This document shows, one piece after another, positions 32,432 through 45,000 of a DNA stretch of 64,000 nucleotides. A model generated the notes under the pieces. That model was not told the DNA's origin, did not search any database, and saw only the letters and a list, made by a program, of their open reading frames with translations. The stretch spans positions 3,038,001 to 3,102,000 of the forward strand of contig CM065650.1 in the NCBI GenBank assembly GCA_033220425.1. Reading direction: 5' to 3'. The position numbers and the translations under genes are program-made. Position 1 is the first letter of the stretch; every line of letters starts with the position of its first letter. Source of the DNA: Lepraria neglecta (taxonomy: Eukaryota; Ascomycota; Lecanoromycetes; Lecanorales; Stereocaulaceae).

Positions 32432-34547
32432 TCATCTCAAACTAGCTCCCTTAAACCTCTTAGCAAGCTGGTCTCCATCAGAGCCGGCACCATAACCCGA
32501 ACTGGGTTCCAGGTAAGAAGGCGGGGGACGCTTGGGGGGACGCTCACCGCTTTCCTGCAATATGGCCAACAGGGTGGCCCAGCCTGGTTGTTCGAGCAGT
32601 TGGAACCCGTCCGCAAGATCGTGCGTGCGAGCAACCTTGCAGAGGAGGGCTTCTTCTTCCTATAAAGTTGAGGTTGATTATTAGTGTTACAAGAAGAAGA
32701 AATGACGTAGAGCTAGGCATACCTTGCTGAGAATGCCCATGCTATGGATGAAGCACACTAGGTGAAAGTCTGATACGGACTTTATGCCCTTTTGGCCATC
32801 GATATTGTTGCCACTCACGCCTAGCTTTGCAGCCACGGCTTTCCACTCTTGGCTCTGGCCTATAGCTTCGCGGTTCTCGATGGCGAAATCCGAGCTGTTG
32901 AACATTGGTGATGACTCTGTAGGGAAACCATGGGTAAGTGTGACGAGGAGATATTCGACTGGGAAGCTCGGCTTTGCGTTTTCTTGCACGCTAGCGCCGT
33001 ACTCATTTATTCTCCTGTAGAAGACTTCGGGAATGTAGCGTGTTCGACTTGTTGATCCGTCATCTTCTCCTTCGCTTTGGACAATCATGACAGACGGATC
33101 GGCCGAAGGTTCGATGATATCGGCTCTGACCATCTCGACTGCTGAGTTTGAGACTTGATATGCTGTGATGGCAATGCCCCCGTCTTCGTCGCCACTCAAT
33201 ACGCAGGTGACAAAGTTCGAGCCAAACCTCCCAGTATCGCTCCATTTCGTAGCTTTGGGATTCTGAGCCTGTAACCGAGCCGCGAAGCATATCTCAAGTG
33301 ACGATAGATAGTAGGAGTCGATATGCCGCTTGCAGACAACAGTCCCATCACCATTACCAGCATCAACCAAGTCTGTAAAGATCACACCAACTTTTTGCAG
33401 CCCGCACAGTCGTGCTACCTCATCCACATCCTTCTCGTTTTCCCACTCGTGCAGCGTGCATCCATCCAGCTCATCAATCTGTGGGGGCTCATAAATAGTC
33501 TCTACCACGGCCTTGACTCCTAGTGGCACCTCTTTATATTCTTCGTAGTGGCCGTAGAGGAAACCGATCCGCTGAGAGCCTGATGCTCTCCAAAAATCGA
33601 GGAGGGAGTTGATAATTGAGGGCGATGCGAACTCGACATGATCCACCATCCGATAGGGTTGGGCCTGCAGTGTAATGGCGCTAGGCTGACATTTCGTGCA
33701 GATACCATCTGGCCATGGAGGGTGGCCTGAAGGGCAATCTGGCCTCACACGGTAGTATGGCTCGCTGAGTGGTGGCATGTATGAGGATTTGAGTTCAGGT
33801 TTGTTGGTGGCGGAGTTGATCTTGCGGAGATGGGAGTGGAAAGAGAGGTGCTTGATTTTCCTCTCTTCCAGGTATTGTGGAGCGTAGGGTTCAAGTGGCA
33901 TACAGTAGTCGCACATCCCTTTCTGGCCGTGTCTACACATCTTCTCGTCTCTTCGCCGTGCAATCTTGCCATCCTGTTTATCTAATCGATTGTCTAGCTC
34001 TGATTGCTGTACTACTTCCCACGGGCTCTTGATGGTGGATGTTGGAGATGTTAGAGGTGGTGGGGCGATGGGGAGGTCTTCGGTCGGTAGTATAGGGAGG
34101 CCATTTAGACGATTAGATGAGATGTACGGCTGGGAGGCTGTTGGAATAGGAACAGTAGAGTGGCCATTCATGGGAGGCTGTTCGTTGTATTTGATGAATA
34201 GTTTGTCTCCATGACTGCAGATCCTCGTTAATCTTGTGATACGACATGGAAGGGCTATGACCTACTGGAGACCAACTTTCTTGATGGCAACACCCTTGAG
34301 AGAACTTAGAAGTCTGTCTTCGCCTCCATGAGGTTTGTTTGACAGAATGATGGATCGAGAGTCGACGTCTTTGGGTAAATGCTCGAGGACCTGATGTACA
34401 TTTAGTGGTAGTCCTGATTTTTTAGAGCATCCCTGAGAATCATACTGGTGGGAGTAAGGAGGTAAAATCATCAGCGGGATTGACAGTCAGTCTGAATTGT
34501 CCGTTCTTGCTCTCAAAGCGGAGGAGGATGGAGCTTGAAGGTGGCAT
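32432..34547 (-). CDS. NPL4: Nuclear protein localization protein 4 (Cdc48 cofactor)
   Basis: Npl4 with Ufd1 recruits Cdc48 to ubiquitinated clients in ER-associated degradation and other extraction events. The spliced protein has 648 residues. It starts with the ubiquitin-like domain ([20 protein letters not shown], then [20 protein letters not shown]). The zinc-finger region includes [20 protein letters not shown] and [20 protein letters not shown]. The MPN-like domain follows ([48 protein letters not shown]). The C-terminal helical domain ends [12 protein letters not shown] and a GYGAGSDGD tail. Exons are 34547-34446, 34390-34266, 34214-32723 and 32659-32432; phases agree. A plus-strand open frame over the last exon is a shadow. 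Confidence 0.95.
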
Positions 34548-35005
34548 GGCGGCGTTGGGTTCAGAGGTTTCCCCAGCTCTATTTCACGAGGGGAGTGTGA
34601 GTATCATGTTACAGAATAAGGAGTTTGAAAACATGATCACAAAGTGTTATGTAGCAAACATGTACCTGAGAACTACATCGAAGGCAACGGAGCTCATGCT
34701 CGCATCACGTAAACCTCGGCGGCGGCCAATATTCGGGCCGACATTGCGGCTCTCCAGAAATCTGATATCGGCGAGGTGTTCTTTGTTCGTCAGACATGTG
34801 AAGTGTAGCTACCAACTCAAATTCTCCTTCTTGATCGACTTCCCGTTCTCAGTGTCTGATTCTGTATGATCCTAGTTGATACAGTTCGCTACTTTTTGCC
34901 GCATCAGATCGCAAAGCCGACCACTCTGCAACTCTTCACGCTAGGGGCCACACCACGCAGCTGCTGTCTGCTCACGGGGCAGGTCAGCCAATAGCGCAGT
35001 AAGCT
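34548..35005. promoter_or_regulatory. Divergent promoter of NPL4 and SEC66
   Basis: The 458 bases separate two divergent genes that both act at the ER membrane (ERAD and translocation). A shared control is possible but not shown by the sequence. Confidence 0.45.
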
Positions 35006-35861
35006 ATGGTGGACTTGATTGGCCTTGCAGTACCATTTGCGTACTTGGGCATACTCGTTGGATCTCTTGCAACATTCTCCTCCCTCTACAGAAAACGAAA
35101 AGCAGGTAAGCTCTCGAACCTGCCAACCACTGGCGAGCGCACTACCAAGAGTTGCGAGTAGACGCTTACATCTTCACAGCAAAGTCCACATCCCTAGAGC
35201 CATGGTTCGGTCCTCACGTTCAACGAAATATCTACTTCTCCCTATTACACCTCGAACCGCAACCCGGTCAGGAGAAAGCTACACCTGTGCCCGATAGCAT
35301 ATTGAAGGCTGCGTTATTGCAGCGGGCCACTGAAGATATTCGGCGGATTCTGGCCATAAGAGGGGCAAAGCAACCTTTGAGTCAACTATTACAAGGAGGT
35401 AGCGTGGGAGACGAGCTATGGCAGAGGTTTCTGAGGGCGGAGAAGGGGATGGAAGCTGAATTAAGGGATGTCGTAGAAGAGGTATGAGAACTCCGGCAGG
35501 TTCAAGCTCACTCGCTGACAAGACCATGCAGGCGAATGCTTTAGCTACGAACTGGGGCCAAACAATCTTCCAAAGCGCAAACGAAATGGTCAACAACGCA
35601 GCCATCCGAGACAAGGTAGCCGAATTACAGGCAAAAGGGAAAGCAGACCGAGAATGGTGGGATAAGGAGAGAGCGAGTATCCAGTCGAAATTCATGCAGG
35701 AGCTGGACGAAGAGAAGCCCGCGGAGACACCCAAAGGCGCAGCTTCAGGGAGTGTTAATAGTGATGAGGATGCAGTGTTTGTGGAGGGTGGTGGGCCAGT
35801 TTCAGGGTCGACGCCAGGATCGAAGAGAGGGACAGGCAAGAAGAAGAAGAGTAAGAAATAG
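35006..35861 (+). CDS. SEC66: Sec66/Sec71 subunit of the ER post-translational translocon
   Basis: Sec66 is part of the Sec62/Sec63 complex that imports proteins into the ER after translation. The spliced protein has 243 residues. One N-terminal membrane span (VPFAYLGILVGSLATFSSLY) precedes a basic stop-transfer (RKRKA). The conserved domain contains EPWFGPHVQRNIYFSLLHLE, then ILKAALLQRATEDIRRIL and GDELWQRFLRAEKGMEAEL. It continues ANALATNWGQTIFQSANEMV and ADREWWDKERASIQSKFMQE, ending in a disordered lysine-rich tail. Exons are 35006-35105, 35180-35481 and 35532-35861, and phases agree. It is longer than yeast Sec66 mainly through the tail. Confidence 0.93.
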
Positions 35862-36352
35862 ACTTTTTCGTATATTGAGATTCTTTGGGCTTGCACGCTC
35901 ACGTGTACAATGTGTACAATTAAATGGTACCAATTTCATGGCTGACCAAAGTCTTTGGTTACATGCGGCACAAAATCTATGACCGTTTTCGTGGCTTCGC
36001 ATCAAGAATTTCTTGAACAAGTCTGAGTGTGATACAGACTGTACGTCAAAAACGATGAGGACGGATGAGGTGCTGGTTGCGACTGGCTCCAAGAGAACAT
36101 CCAACCTTGCATGCATCTCGCATGCATCTTGCCGATGCATAGTGTTTCAAGCAAGGACTCTACGAAACATCTTTGATTGGCTCAACGCTCAGATTCGATA
36201 GAGATACACGATCATCTTATCTGCATTCTGCTTACCAGATGCATGGGAGCGGGGTCGAGACCTTAAAGATTTATGTTCTCGGTTCGCACACTCTTTGCAG
36301 ATTTCCAAACCCCAGAACATCTGTTCACCATCTCGCCACGAACTCAGACAAC
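35862..36352. other. Intergenic region upstream of the permease
   Basis: The 491 bases carry no supported gene. A tandem GCATGCATCTCGCATGCATCTTGC motif lies near 36110. Confidence 0.4.
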
Positions 36353-38312
36353 ATGGACTTCATGAACGAAAAAGTTCCAGCTGGGTCTGTCGTTGCAAAT
36401 GGTCTTAATGAGGATCCCAATGGTATCCCTGTGCTCAGCCAAGAGAAAGCCGGCACTACTTTCGATCAAAGAGACATGGCGCGAGTAGGCAAGACACAAG
36501 AACTGCGCGTGAGCACCTCTCCTACCCTCAAATTTTACTCCTGGGGGATCCACGACCTGCTAAACAAACGAGGGCAGCGAAACTTCGGCTTCTTCTCAAT
36601 CTTAGGCTTCACAGCCACACTGATGTGTACATGGGAAGGAGCCTTCTTGTGTGTCCCTTCTAAGCTTCGCGCCCGATCCGACAATCAGGCGAGACTCTGA
36701 TTTCGCGTCTATTACAGCACAGCCTCCTATGGACTCACGAACGGTGGTCTTGCCGGCTTAGTCTGGATGTACCTAGTTGCAGTCATTGGCTTTGGCACCG
36801 CTATCTTATCAATGGCTGAGATGGCTTCAATGTGAGCGCCTCCCACTCGATCGGGCCCTCTCTCTGCCACCCGCCGACTGACCTGCTTTGGAGGGCGCCT
36901 ACGTCAGGCGGCCAGTATCATTGGGTGTCTGAATTCGCGCCTCGGAGTTCACAGAAGTTCTTAAGCTTTATCACTGGTACGTCCAACCTCAATGTGGCTC
37001 AAAACACAGTACTAGAATCTCAAACATACATCGTCAGGCTGGCTCTGCGTCCTAGGATGGCAATCGAGCCTCGCCAGCGGATCCTATCTCATGGCCACCC
37101 AAATCCAAAGCCTATTGATCCTCAACGACTCGAACTACGTCTTCGAACGATGGCACGGAACCCTCCTAGTCGTTGCTGCTGCCAGTATCGCCATACTGTT
37201 CAACACTCTCTTCGCCAAACAGCTGCCCCTAGTAGAAAGAGTGATGTTGCTTTTCCACATCTGTGGCTTCTTCGCCGTTCTCATCCCGCTCTGGGTGCTC
37301 GCCCCCAAGACATCCGCCAAAGTCGTCTTCACGGAATTCCAAAATAACGGAGGCTGGTCTAGCATGGGCTTGTCCGCTCTAATTGGCATGACGGGGCCGG
37401 TCTTTGCGCTGATTGGACCCGATTCAGCCGTGCATATGTGTAAACGGATTTTGTCCCCTTTTCTGCAGTCTACTGACCTAATTCCAGCAGAAGAAACGAG
37501 AGACGCTTCCCGCGTGCTCCCCCTCGGCATGATGTCGACTCTCATCCTCAACGGCCTCACAGGCTGGATCATGGTCATAACATTCTGTTTCTGCATCGGC
37601 AACATCGAGGACGCCGTAAACAGTCCCACAGGTCAACCCTACATCCAAGTCTTCTACAACGCCACGAACTCCCATGCTGGCGCTACTGTCATGAGCGCTA
37701 TTATCGTTTTCATGACTTTGTGTGCTATCATAACTAATTTGGCGACCGTCTCTCGTCAGACCTTTGCGTTCGCGAGGGACTTTCATGACTCGAGAGTTGC
37801 AAGGTTTTTAAGCCATGTAAGTATAATACTTACCCATCATAATGCAATGTTCCAGATCGATGAATGGAAGGAAATAGGTCAATCCCCGCTACAATATTCC
37901 CCTCAACGCAGTCTACCTCTCCTTCATACTGAACTGTCTAATCTCCCTCCTCAATATCGGCAGCTCAGTCGCCTTCAACGCAGTCGCATCCCTTGCCACA
38001 GCGGCCCTCCTCTCCTCCTACATCATCTCGATATCCTGCGTCACCCTCAAGCGCTGGCGTGGGGAGCCTTTCCCGAGTAAGCGATGGAGTTTGGGGAAGT
38101 GGGGCGCGACGCTTAATGTGGTCGCTGTGCTGTACCTCTGCGTAGCATGTTTCTTTAGCTTCTGGCCACTATATAAGGAAGTTACGGCTGAGACGTTCAA
38201 CTGGAGTATTGTCATCTACAGCGCTGTGATTTGGTATGCGGTTTCCTACTTTTATGTCAAGGGGAGGCGACAGTATGATGGGCCGGTGGTTCATGTCAAT
38301 AAGGATATATAA
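36353..38312 (+). CDS. Amino-acid/GABA/choline-type permease (APC superfamily)
   Basis: This is a plasma-membrane transporter of the fungal GABA permease / choline transporter group. The start MDFMNEKVPAGSVVANG gives a cytosolic N-tail. The first helix region reads RNFGFFSILGFTATLMCTWE, followed by YGLTNGGLAGLVWMYLVAVI and SMAEMASM. The substrate-loop neighbour is APTSGGQYHWVSEFAP. Later helices include VMLLFHICGFFAVLIPLWVL, FALIGPDSAVHMSEETRDAS and FILNCLISLLNIGSSVAFNA. The gene has at least six introns: after RVGKTQELR, within GAF|F, within the SM|A codon, after FLSFIT, within VHM|S (48 nt), and after RVARFLSH. All fit GT-AG and phase. The gene appears intact. Which compound it carries cannot be told from sequence alone. 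Confidence 0.88.
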
Positions 38313-38819
38313 GAGGGGTACTAGCCTTTGGTGTTCATGTAATGGAGAAATGGAAATTAGCCAATTAAGTCATTCTTACCAAGGTTGGCGTGAAGGGTCT
38401 TTGGAAGGGAGAAGAGTCCCTGTACGACTAAGGATGTCTCTATGGGTAGTGTACATCCATCTGCTTATTGCTGACATCTACAGTGGCACTCAGTCCTACC
38501 AGAAAAGTTTTGCAACGCGTACACACAGCGCCGCCGAGCCTGTCGTCAAGCCTTCGAAGTCTCCTTCGACCATGTCCATCCTTGCGAGATCTGAAAATTC
38601 CACTCCTGGTGTGATTGGGAAGGCCATCCGTTCGTGTGTCTGCCGGTTTCACATTATGCCAATTCATGCAGCGGCGCGGCCGTGAGGTTTGATGGGCTCT
38701 TCGAGAAGGCTCGTAACCACTAGGGCAGGTAGTGCAGGTACTTGAGCTCCTGCCGTGACTGGAAGGCCTCGTAGATGGGCTTGCGTATGACGGTCTGCTC
38801 GGAGTAAATAATAAGCTTC
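38313..38819. other. Region upstream of the kelch remnant
   Basis: The 507 bases should have held the N-terminal half of the kelch gene, but I could not recognise any kelch repeat. Only a weak match to the family's start (LPEKFCNAYTQRR at about 38490) is visible. The region may be decayed beyond recognition. Confidence 0.35.
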
Positions 38820-39968
38820 GGCACTGTGGCTGTTTTCGATCCTGCGAAACAAGAGTGGTTCAACCAGACCACTACGGGAAGTCCGCCGATGGCCAGGCTT
38901 GAATTCTGTACTGCAGGTATCAATTCTACAAACGGCACCTATGAGATGTACGTAGAGAAGCACGATCATTGTCCATGCCCAAAAGATATCGTACAAAAAT
39001 CTAATTCGCCTCTCAGATTCGTCTACGGAGGCTGGGGCACTCAACTCGGCGCCCAGTCCGTCCAATTCGACTCAATAAACATCCTCACCCTTCCAGCCTT
39101 CCACTGGATCAGCGTGCCCAACAATCCTCAAAACCCCGAATCGGACTCACATGTAACGCGGTCGGAGGAAGTCAAATCCTGACTATTGGCGGCCGGGACA
39201 GAAATCCAAAAGTAGTAGACTCGACTCATATCGTGAACACTCAGAGTACCTACGACACCCAGGATCCTAATGCGCAGGGTTTAGCGATTTTCGACATGAC
39301 CAACCTGACCTTTTCCACCCAATACACGGCCGGGGCACCAGCGTATGAGCAGTCTAGTGTCATTAAGCAGTTCTACTCAGAGGCGCAGCAGTAAGTCGAA
39401 AAAGCCATCACCGTTCGTTTGCAGTTATTTTTTAACAGCAAAGCAGAACCTACAGTCAGAATCTCACAGCAGGTGTCGCAGCACTATTAACAGTCACGCA
39501 CTTCATCAACAGTGTGTACCTAAATCTGTCCCCCAATCACTTTCGAGACCAAGGCTTTACTAACCATCTTCTCTAGCAACCACTTCCTCCTCGACTTCCG
39601 CCACAAACTCCACAAACAACACCGCAACCTCCTCCCACAGCAACACCGGCGCCATCGCAGGCGGCACCGTCGGTGGCATCTTCTTACTTGCCCTCATCGC
39701 TGGATCCATACTATTCGTTCTGAAAAAGCGTAGGAGGCGCAGACAGCAAGAACTGAACCCAGCGGAGCCAACAAAGGAAGACCCTTTGATGCTGGGGCAA
39801 GAAAACCCCACCTTGCAAGAGGCGGATCAAGACTATGGCAGACCGGCAGAGCTAGGTGGGGGAGGGATGTTCGAGATGGAAGGGAGGCATCTGTCGGAGG
39901 CTGGGGATGGGGAAAGACAAGTACCGGAATTCGACGGTGGGGGAGGAGGTTCGATTGTTAGGATGTGA
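38820..39968 (+). pseudogene. Kelch-repeat transmembrane protein, 5' end lost and frameshifted
   Basis: Fungi encode many secreted or membrane kelch proteins of unknown role. The remaining part begins VFDPAKQEWFNQTTTGSPPM. After a GTACGT intron it continues IFVYGGWGTQLGAQSVQFDS and INILTLPAFHWISVPNNPQN. Near 39135 the frame changes to RIGLTCNAVGGSQILTIGGR, then IFDMTNLTFSTQYTAGAPAY. Two more introns lead to a Ser/Thr-rich linker and a membrane helix, AIAGGTVGGIFLLALIAGSI, with a basic stop (KKRRRRRQQ) and a cytosolic tail ending GGGGSIVRM. The first kelch blades and signal peptide are missing. A lost base near 39135 explains the frame change. The downstream exon structure is still sound, so the damage may be recent. 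Confidence 0.7.
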
Positions 39969-40538
39969 ATAGGATGTTTATACAATAATATTAGATACCC
40001 AGGTGGGAGCATTGAGTATTGTTGCAAAGCCTTCGTGATGTTCTATGTTGATTTACAAGTTAACATTTCAGAAAAAACGCAGAAGGCACGTGCTAGACAA
40101 TACAGTAGATCGTGTTGATCAAGAGAAGATGAAGCTTAGCAATCTGCTGTGCGACATACTTCGAAACACAGTGGCTGTCGCTTGCACTGAAATAAGGCAA
40201 GGCAAGAGAAGTGAATAGCTGGGCATTGGAATCACTCAGTGAACCAACATGTGGAGCAACGAGTGGACTGGGATGGAGGGTGCGTCGCCTCGGGGAAGGC
40301 GCTCTATTGACACCTCTCTTATTCTTGACACAGCAAGTGATATCACAAAAGTTTCTAATCAGGAAATGATCAACAACATCAACAACCTTTCTGAGTACTT
40401 TATTAGGACCATACGTAGTAGGTATTAATTCACCACGGTCTCATGATCTAGAATCCCTCCAATCTCTGTTCATAATTTCGTACCCCTACATATATACAGA
40501 CCTCAGCACAGCTTTTCCCTCCGCCCATTTGACTCAAC
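39969..40538. other. Convergent intergenic region
   Basis: The 570 bases lie between the ends of the kelch remnant and the S-formylglutathione hydrolase gene. No gene is seen. Confidence 0.5.
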
Positions 40539-41590
40539 TTACGCCTTCTCCAAAAGATACCGCGCAGCATGATTAACATGATCATCGGCGAAAGTCGCCA
40601 TAGTGAAGTAGCTGTGATCATAGCCGTCTTGCCATCGAACATTGACCTTCCCTTTCCCTTCTGCTGCTTTGGCAAAGTTTTCGGGGAGTAATTGGTTTTG
40701 CTTGTAGAAGTTGTCTGCTGTGCCCTACATCATGTTTTGTCAGCTTCTGGATCCTGGATGGTATAAGGGAGGGCATGGAACATACAACGTCGATCAAGAT
40801 GTCAAGCGGCTCTCCCTTCCACTTCTTCACCAACTCAGTCGCATCATGTTCCGCCCACTTGCCCTTCTCTTCTTCACCAAAGTACCCACTAAATGCTTTC
40901 TCGCCCCATGGGCACTTCATTGGGTTGGCTATGGGTGCGTACGCAGAGACCGACTTGTATTTTCCTGGGTTCTTCAAGAACTAGAGCCACAAGGCCATCA
41001 TCAGCATTGCTCAAAGCCTCGTTCCCCTATATTTGGCCCACTCACCAGCGTCAAAGCACCATGCCCACCCATACTATGTCCAAAAATGCTAACCCTCTCA
41101 CTATCAATCTCCGTGAAATTCTCAAACACCGCCTTCGGCAGTTCTTGTGTGATATAGCTATACATCTTATACCCCTTCGACCACGGCGATTTTGTGGCGT
41201 CGACGTAGAAGCCTGCGCCGTTGCCGAAGTCGTAGGACTCGTCTTCGCCTTCAATTTTAAGGCCACCTGGTCACCCTTCATATCAGCAAAGGCTCCGTAT
41301 GCATAGGGGCATGTGGGGCACGCACGAGGACTGGTATCTGGGTAAAGAATTGCTATGCCTTTCTGACTAGCAGCATGTTGAAAGAAACCCTTCTCTGCGC
41401 CATTGTCTCCGGTGCAAGTGAGGCCAGCGAGATAGATCAGTAGGGGCACTTTGTGCAATGAGTTTGTGGTTGTTTGTGGGGGGAGGTAGAGGTTGAAGGC
41501 CATCTCGCAATTAGTGGTGGAGGCATTGTGAGCGAGTTTGAGGAGCTTGCCCCCGAAGGAGGCGATTGTTGCTTTCGTTTGTACAGACAT
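40539..41590 (-). CDS. S-formylglutathione hydrolase (esterase D family)
   Basis: This enzyme completes glutathione-dependent formaldehyde detoxification by hydrolysing S-formylglutathione to formate and glutathione. The spliced protein has 288 residues, normal for the family. It opens with [16 protein letters not shown] and [10 protein letters not shown], then the oxyanion region [20 protein letters not shown]. The nucleophile elbow is [15 protein letters not shown]. The catalytic Asp is likely in GTADNF and the catalytic His in GYDHSYFTM. Exons are 41590-41326, 41266-41046, 40980-40786 and 40724-40539, with agreeing phases. Introns start GTGCGT, GTGAGT and GTATGT. It is cytosolic, with no signal or peroxisomal ending (LLEKA). 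Confidence 0.95.
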
Positions 41591-42011
41591 TGTGGGTAAG
41601 TCGAGTGTTCAATTGACGGAAAGAGTGCTCAAAATTTTGGTTCAGGGTGTATTTATGTGACGTCGTTTTCTTGTAGATGCGGGGGTGGTTCCGCAGCGCC
41701 CACCGCGAATGAGAGCTCCAGCTGCCCGAGCCCAGTGCTGTGCAATCAAGAGTATCGACGGTGACGAGATAAAGGAGAGATGTAGACGTGCGGAATGCAT
41801 CATGGTGCTCGCGATAGGTTTCAACCAAGCCGCAATGCAAATCGCGTCTCACCGGTCAATACCGGGAACCAAAGTCCATTTTTGGCAAAAGAGAACGGCA
41901 GAAAAGAATGCAGAATGCAGAATGGAGACCAATAGCACTCAAACAGTTCTTTCATGCATATTGCTCGATCACACCCAAGGTGAAGAAAGCGCCACCCAAT
42001 GTCTTTGTCTT
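41591..42011. promoter_or_regulatory. Promoter of the FGH gene and separase 3' flank
   Basis: Both neighbours run on the minus strand, so these 421 bases hold the separase 3' UTR and the FGH promoter. No other gene is seen. Confidence 0.45.
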
Positions 42012-45000
42012 CTATGCAAGATATACAGGTACCCCATAGACAACCGGCGCCGCCCCGTTCAGATACCTTAATTTACAAAACTCTCGTCCCCCTGCAACAG
42101 CCAGACTCAGTGAGACTGGACCGTTTGCATGGCCATCTGTCTTCTCGACTTCTCGTACTTTGTTCTTGCCCCTTTGCTTGGCGGATTTCTTGACCGGGCT
42201 ATACTGCGGTTGACCTCCGCCAAAAAGTCCCCACTTCTCCAACACAGTGTTAGAGAAGCGATCGATGTCTTTGTCTGTGACATCCCAGAGCGTTGCGACC
42301 AAGGCGGGACATCCAGCGTGCATGTAGCTCATCGGCGTTCCGAAGGGCTCAAACTCTCCAGCTTCGGTCAATGTACCACTACTGCAACCCATCAGGAGAG
42401 CCACGGCACACTTCTTGAGTTTCTTAATGGTTCTATGGCGGATGTAACTGCTGCCGCTTCCATGGCCAAAATACAAGAACAGCTCGTGATCTTCCAAGCA
42501 AGACTTCATCTCGGTCTCGGTGGGCTCTCGCTGAACAATTTTTTCCCAGCCTGCTAGCTCTTGCAGTGGCTCTTCGAGTCTTGTTTGCGTGGCCTTGAGG
42601 TCACCTCCGGGATTGAGTACGGATGCTCCATCTTGTCGGCTCACGTAAAGTCCGTCGATAGCTTGTGACGATCTACCGAGTTGCTCCTGCTGCTGTTGTT
42701 GCTGCAGAATTCTGTCCCTTAGACAGCCGAGTGAGGGCAGTCTAGAGACGGCTCGACCATCCAGGCAGGTTAACGACTCCCAAGGAAAGCAGTGTAGATT
42801 CTTATCAAGGATCAGAATTGTATGCTGCTCCGGGTTATCGTGGTCCTTGTCCTTGGCAGCCTGATGATACTGTCGGAGCGCATCAATAGTCTCGATGACA
42901 ATCTACGAAATTTCAGCACACTTCAGTAATCATACATTCACCCTGAAAAGCCCTTACCGAATCAAAGTCAACCTCATCATAAGCGTTGCGCTCACCGTTA
43001 AACTGCAAGATATCGACAACAAAATACAACAAGTCCATCAAGGCCTCGTCGACCTCATTGGTCTCGCTTGGGCAGCCCAGCCCAACAAAAAGCTCCAGGA
43101 CTTGTAGATCCAGAGTGACGCGACTAGCTTGAGTTCCTCTTCCAGACTTTTGTCGAGACGGTAGGTGCTTGTCTAGAATGTTCTGAAACGACTGCTGGAA
43201 CCGTGATAACAGATCTGGATCTTGCGCCGGTTGGGAGAAGATGCTCTTGAACCCTCCCAACCAGATGGTTTCAATGTTGATGAGAAGATCCTTAAGCCTT
43301 GCATCAAGCGCCTCCCTAGCGTTCCACCACTCTGCCCTTGCCTTTGTACGAGACATTTCTTGTGCCTCCGACGCGGAGCGATTGGCAAGGGCAATGATGT
43401 CTTGCAACTCTGCCTTTCCTTGCTCGAATTCAAAGGCTTCTTCATCGCAGTCTATGGAACTATGCCGATCCAAAGGCAATCGAAGAATGAATGGTGCGCG
43501 CCTAGCACACATCTTGCAAATGAGGATGTCTTCTCTAGACTCACTCAATGTCAGAGATATCGCGGTCCATGACCTAGGTATGATGTCGATGTACTCGGCT
43601 TGGAATGTGGCAGATTCGAAGCTTTCAGTCGTTTCAATGTTGCTCTGGTCCACACGTGCATTGCTGTCAGGCCAGTCATAGATATCTTTGGTCCGAGATA
43701 GTTGTCCTTCCACACGGATGGCTGTAGACTCCCTGAGTATTGAAATCATCCTGCCTACTTCTGCCGTGGACGTTAGCTCACGAGGCTGACAAAGCTGTGC
43801 CTTCAATCAGAGAGGCTTACCTAGAACATGTGCCAAACGGTTCGCGGAGACTTGGGCGTTCAAAGCCGGCGAGGAGGTTGCAGAGCGCATTATCAGTACC
43901 CTTGCCAATACGTCTGTAATTTGGTGTATGGTGGCCGTCGAAGAGACTCTTCTTGCCATGCTGAAAACATTGCTCATCCCTTCTTGCGCGAGACGAAGGA
44001 AGTCAACTTCGGCTTTGGCTAAGGAAGGGCTCCTGGGTCTTGGTTTTTTGGCTACTACTTTGTTCCGCTTGTCTCTTGAGGATGTGGTATCTGTGCCTGT
44101 CTGAGGGAGCTTGGCAGTACTTGGCCGGCGCCTCGCAGTGGACGTTCTTATCGATGGACAAGAAATGGAAGATTCAGGGAGCACGCAATATACGGGATCG
44201 TTAATCAGGCGTTCCAATCCCTGACAAAGGTGCATTTGGGATGTCACTAATGCTTGGGGCACGACGTCCTGCTGCACATAGTGATGAGTCGCTACCGCCT
44301 CGAGCAGAGATGCAGCTACGTCGAGGCGCCCTGCACGAATTGAGCTTGCGATTCGTCCTCTGAGAATTTCACTTCTGGTACGACTTAACGCAATCACTTC
44401 GATACCCGGAATCTCTCCAGCCGCTGGCCCTGAAAGCTTCTGCGGTTCTCTTGGTTTTATAGTCGTATTCTTTGGAATCGCCCTGCCTTGTTTCTTTGGA
44501 GGCTGCCGTGTCATCTTGGGTTCTTCTAGCGTCAGGCCGCTCATTTGCATATCGAGAGGTTCCACGATTGGCAATTTATAAATCAAGCTGTCCAGATAGC
44601 TCTTTGTCATCAAATTCTGGATAGTCTTCTCTGCAATTACAAAAGCAGTCTCCCCGGCTTGGAATTCCCCACGTTCTGTGTGGTGCGCAGCGAGAAATAG
44701 TTGGAGCATGGCAGAATGTCGGTCACGCGGAAGGCCAGACAAGACAGTCTCTGCTTGCCGCAGCATAACAGAGCCATCATCAACTCCTCCACTGCGTATC
44801 AATTGTTGTCCCAACAGTGCAGTGCATTGACCAATTAGACTTTGTGCCCGAACTGCTTCAGCAACCTTTTGGCTTTGCTCGAGATAGTACCGCGCTTCTT
44901 GAATGAGACCATGATGGGCAAAGAGCAAAGATATGTGAGTTAGGCCCCGGAACAACCGAGGAACGAGAGTCCAGAACGCAGCGGCTTGAAGAGCTGAATA

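Noticed and set aside
32378-32665. 95-codon plus frame
   Set aside because: It overlaps the last exon of NPL4 on the other strand, where the protein match is clear.
34480-34869. 129-codon plus frame upstream of SEC66
   Set aside because: It overlaps NPL4 exon 1 antisense and the divergent promoter; no motif.
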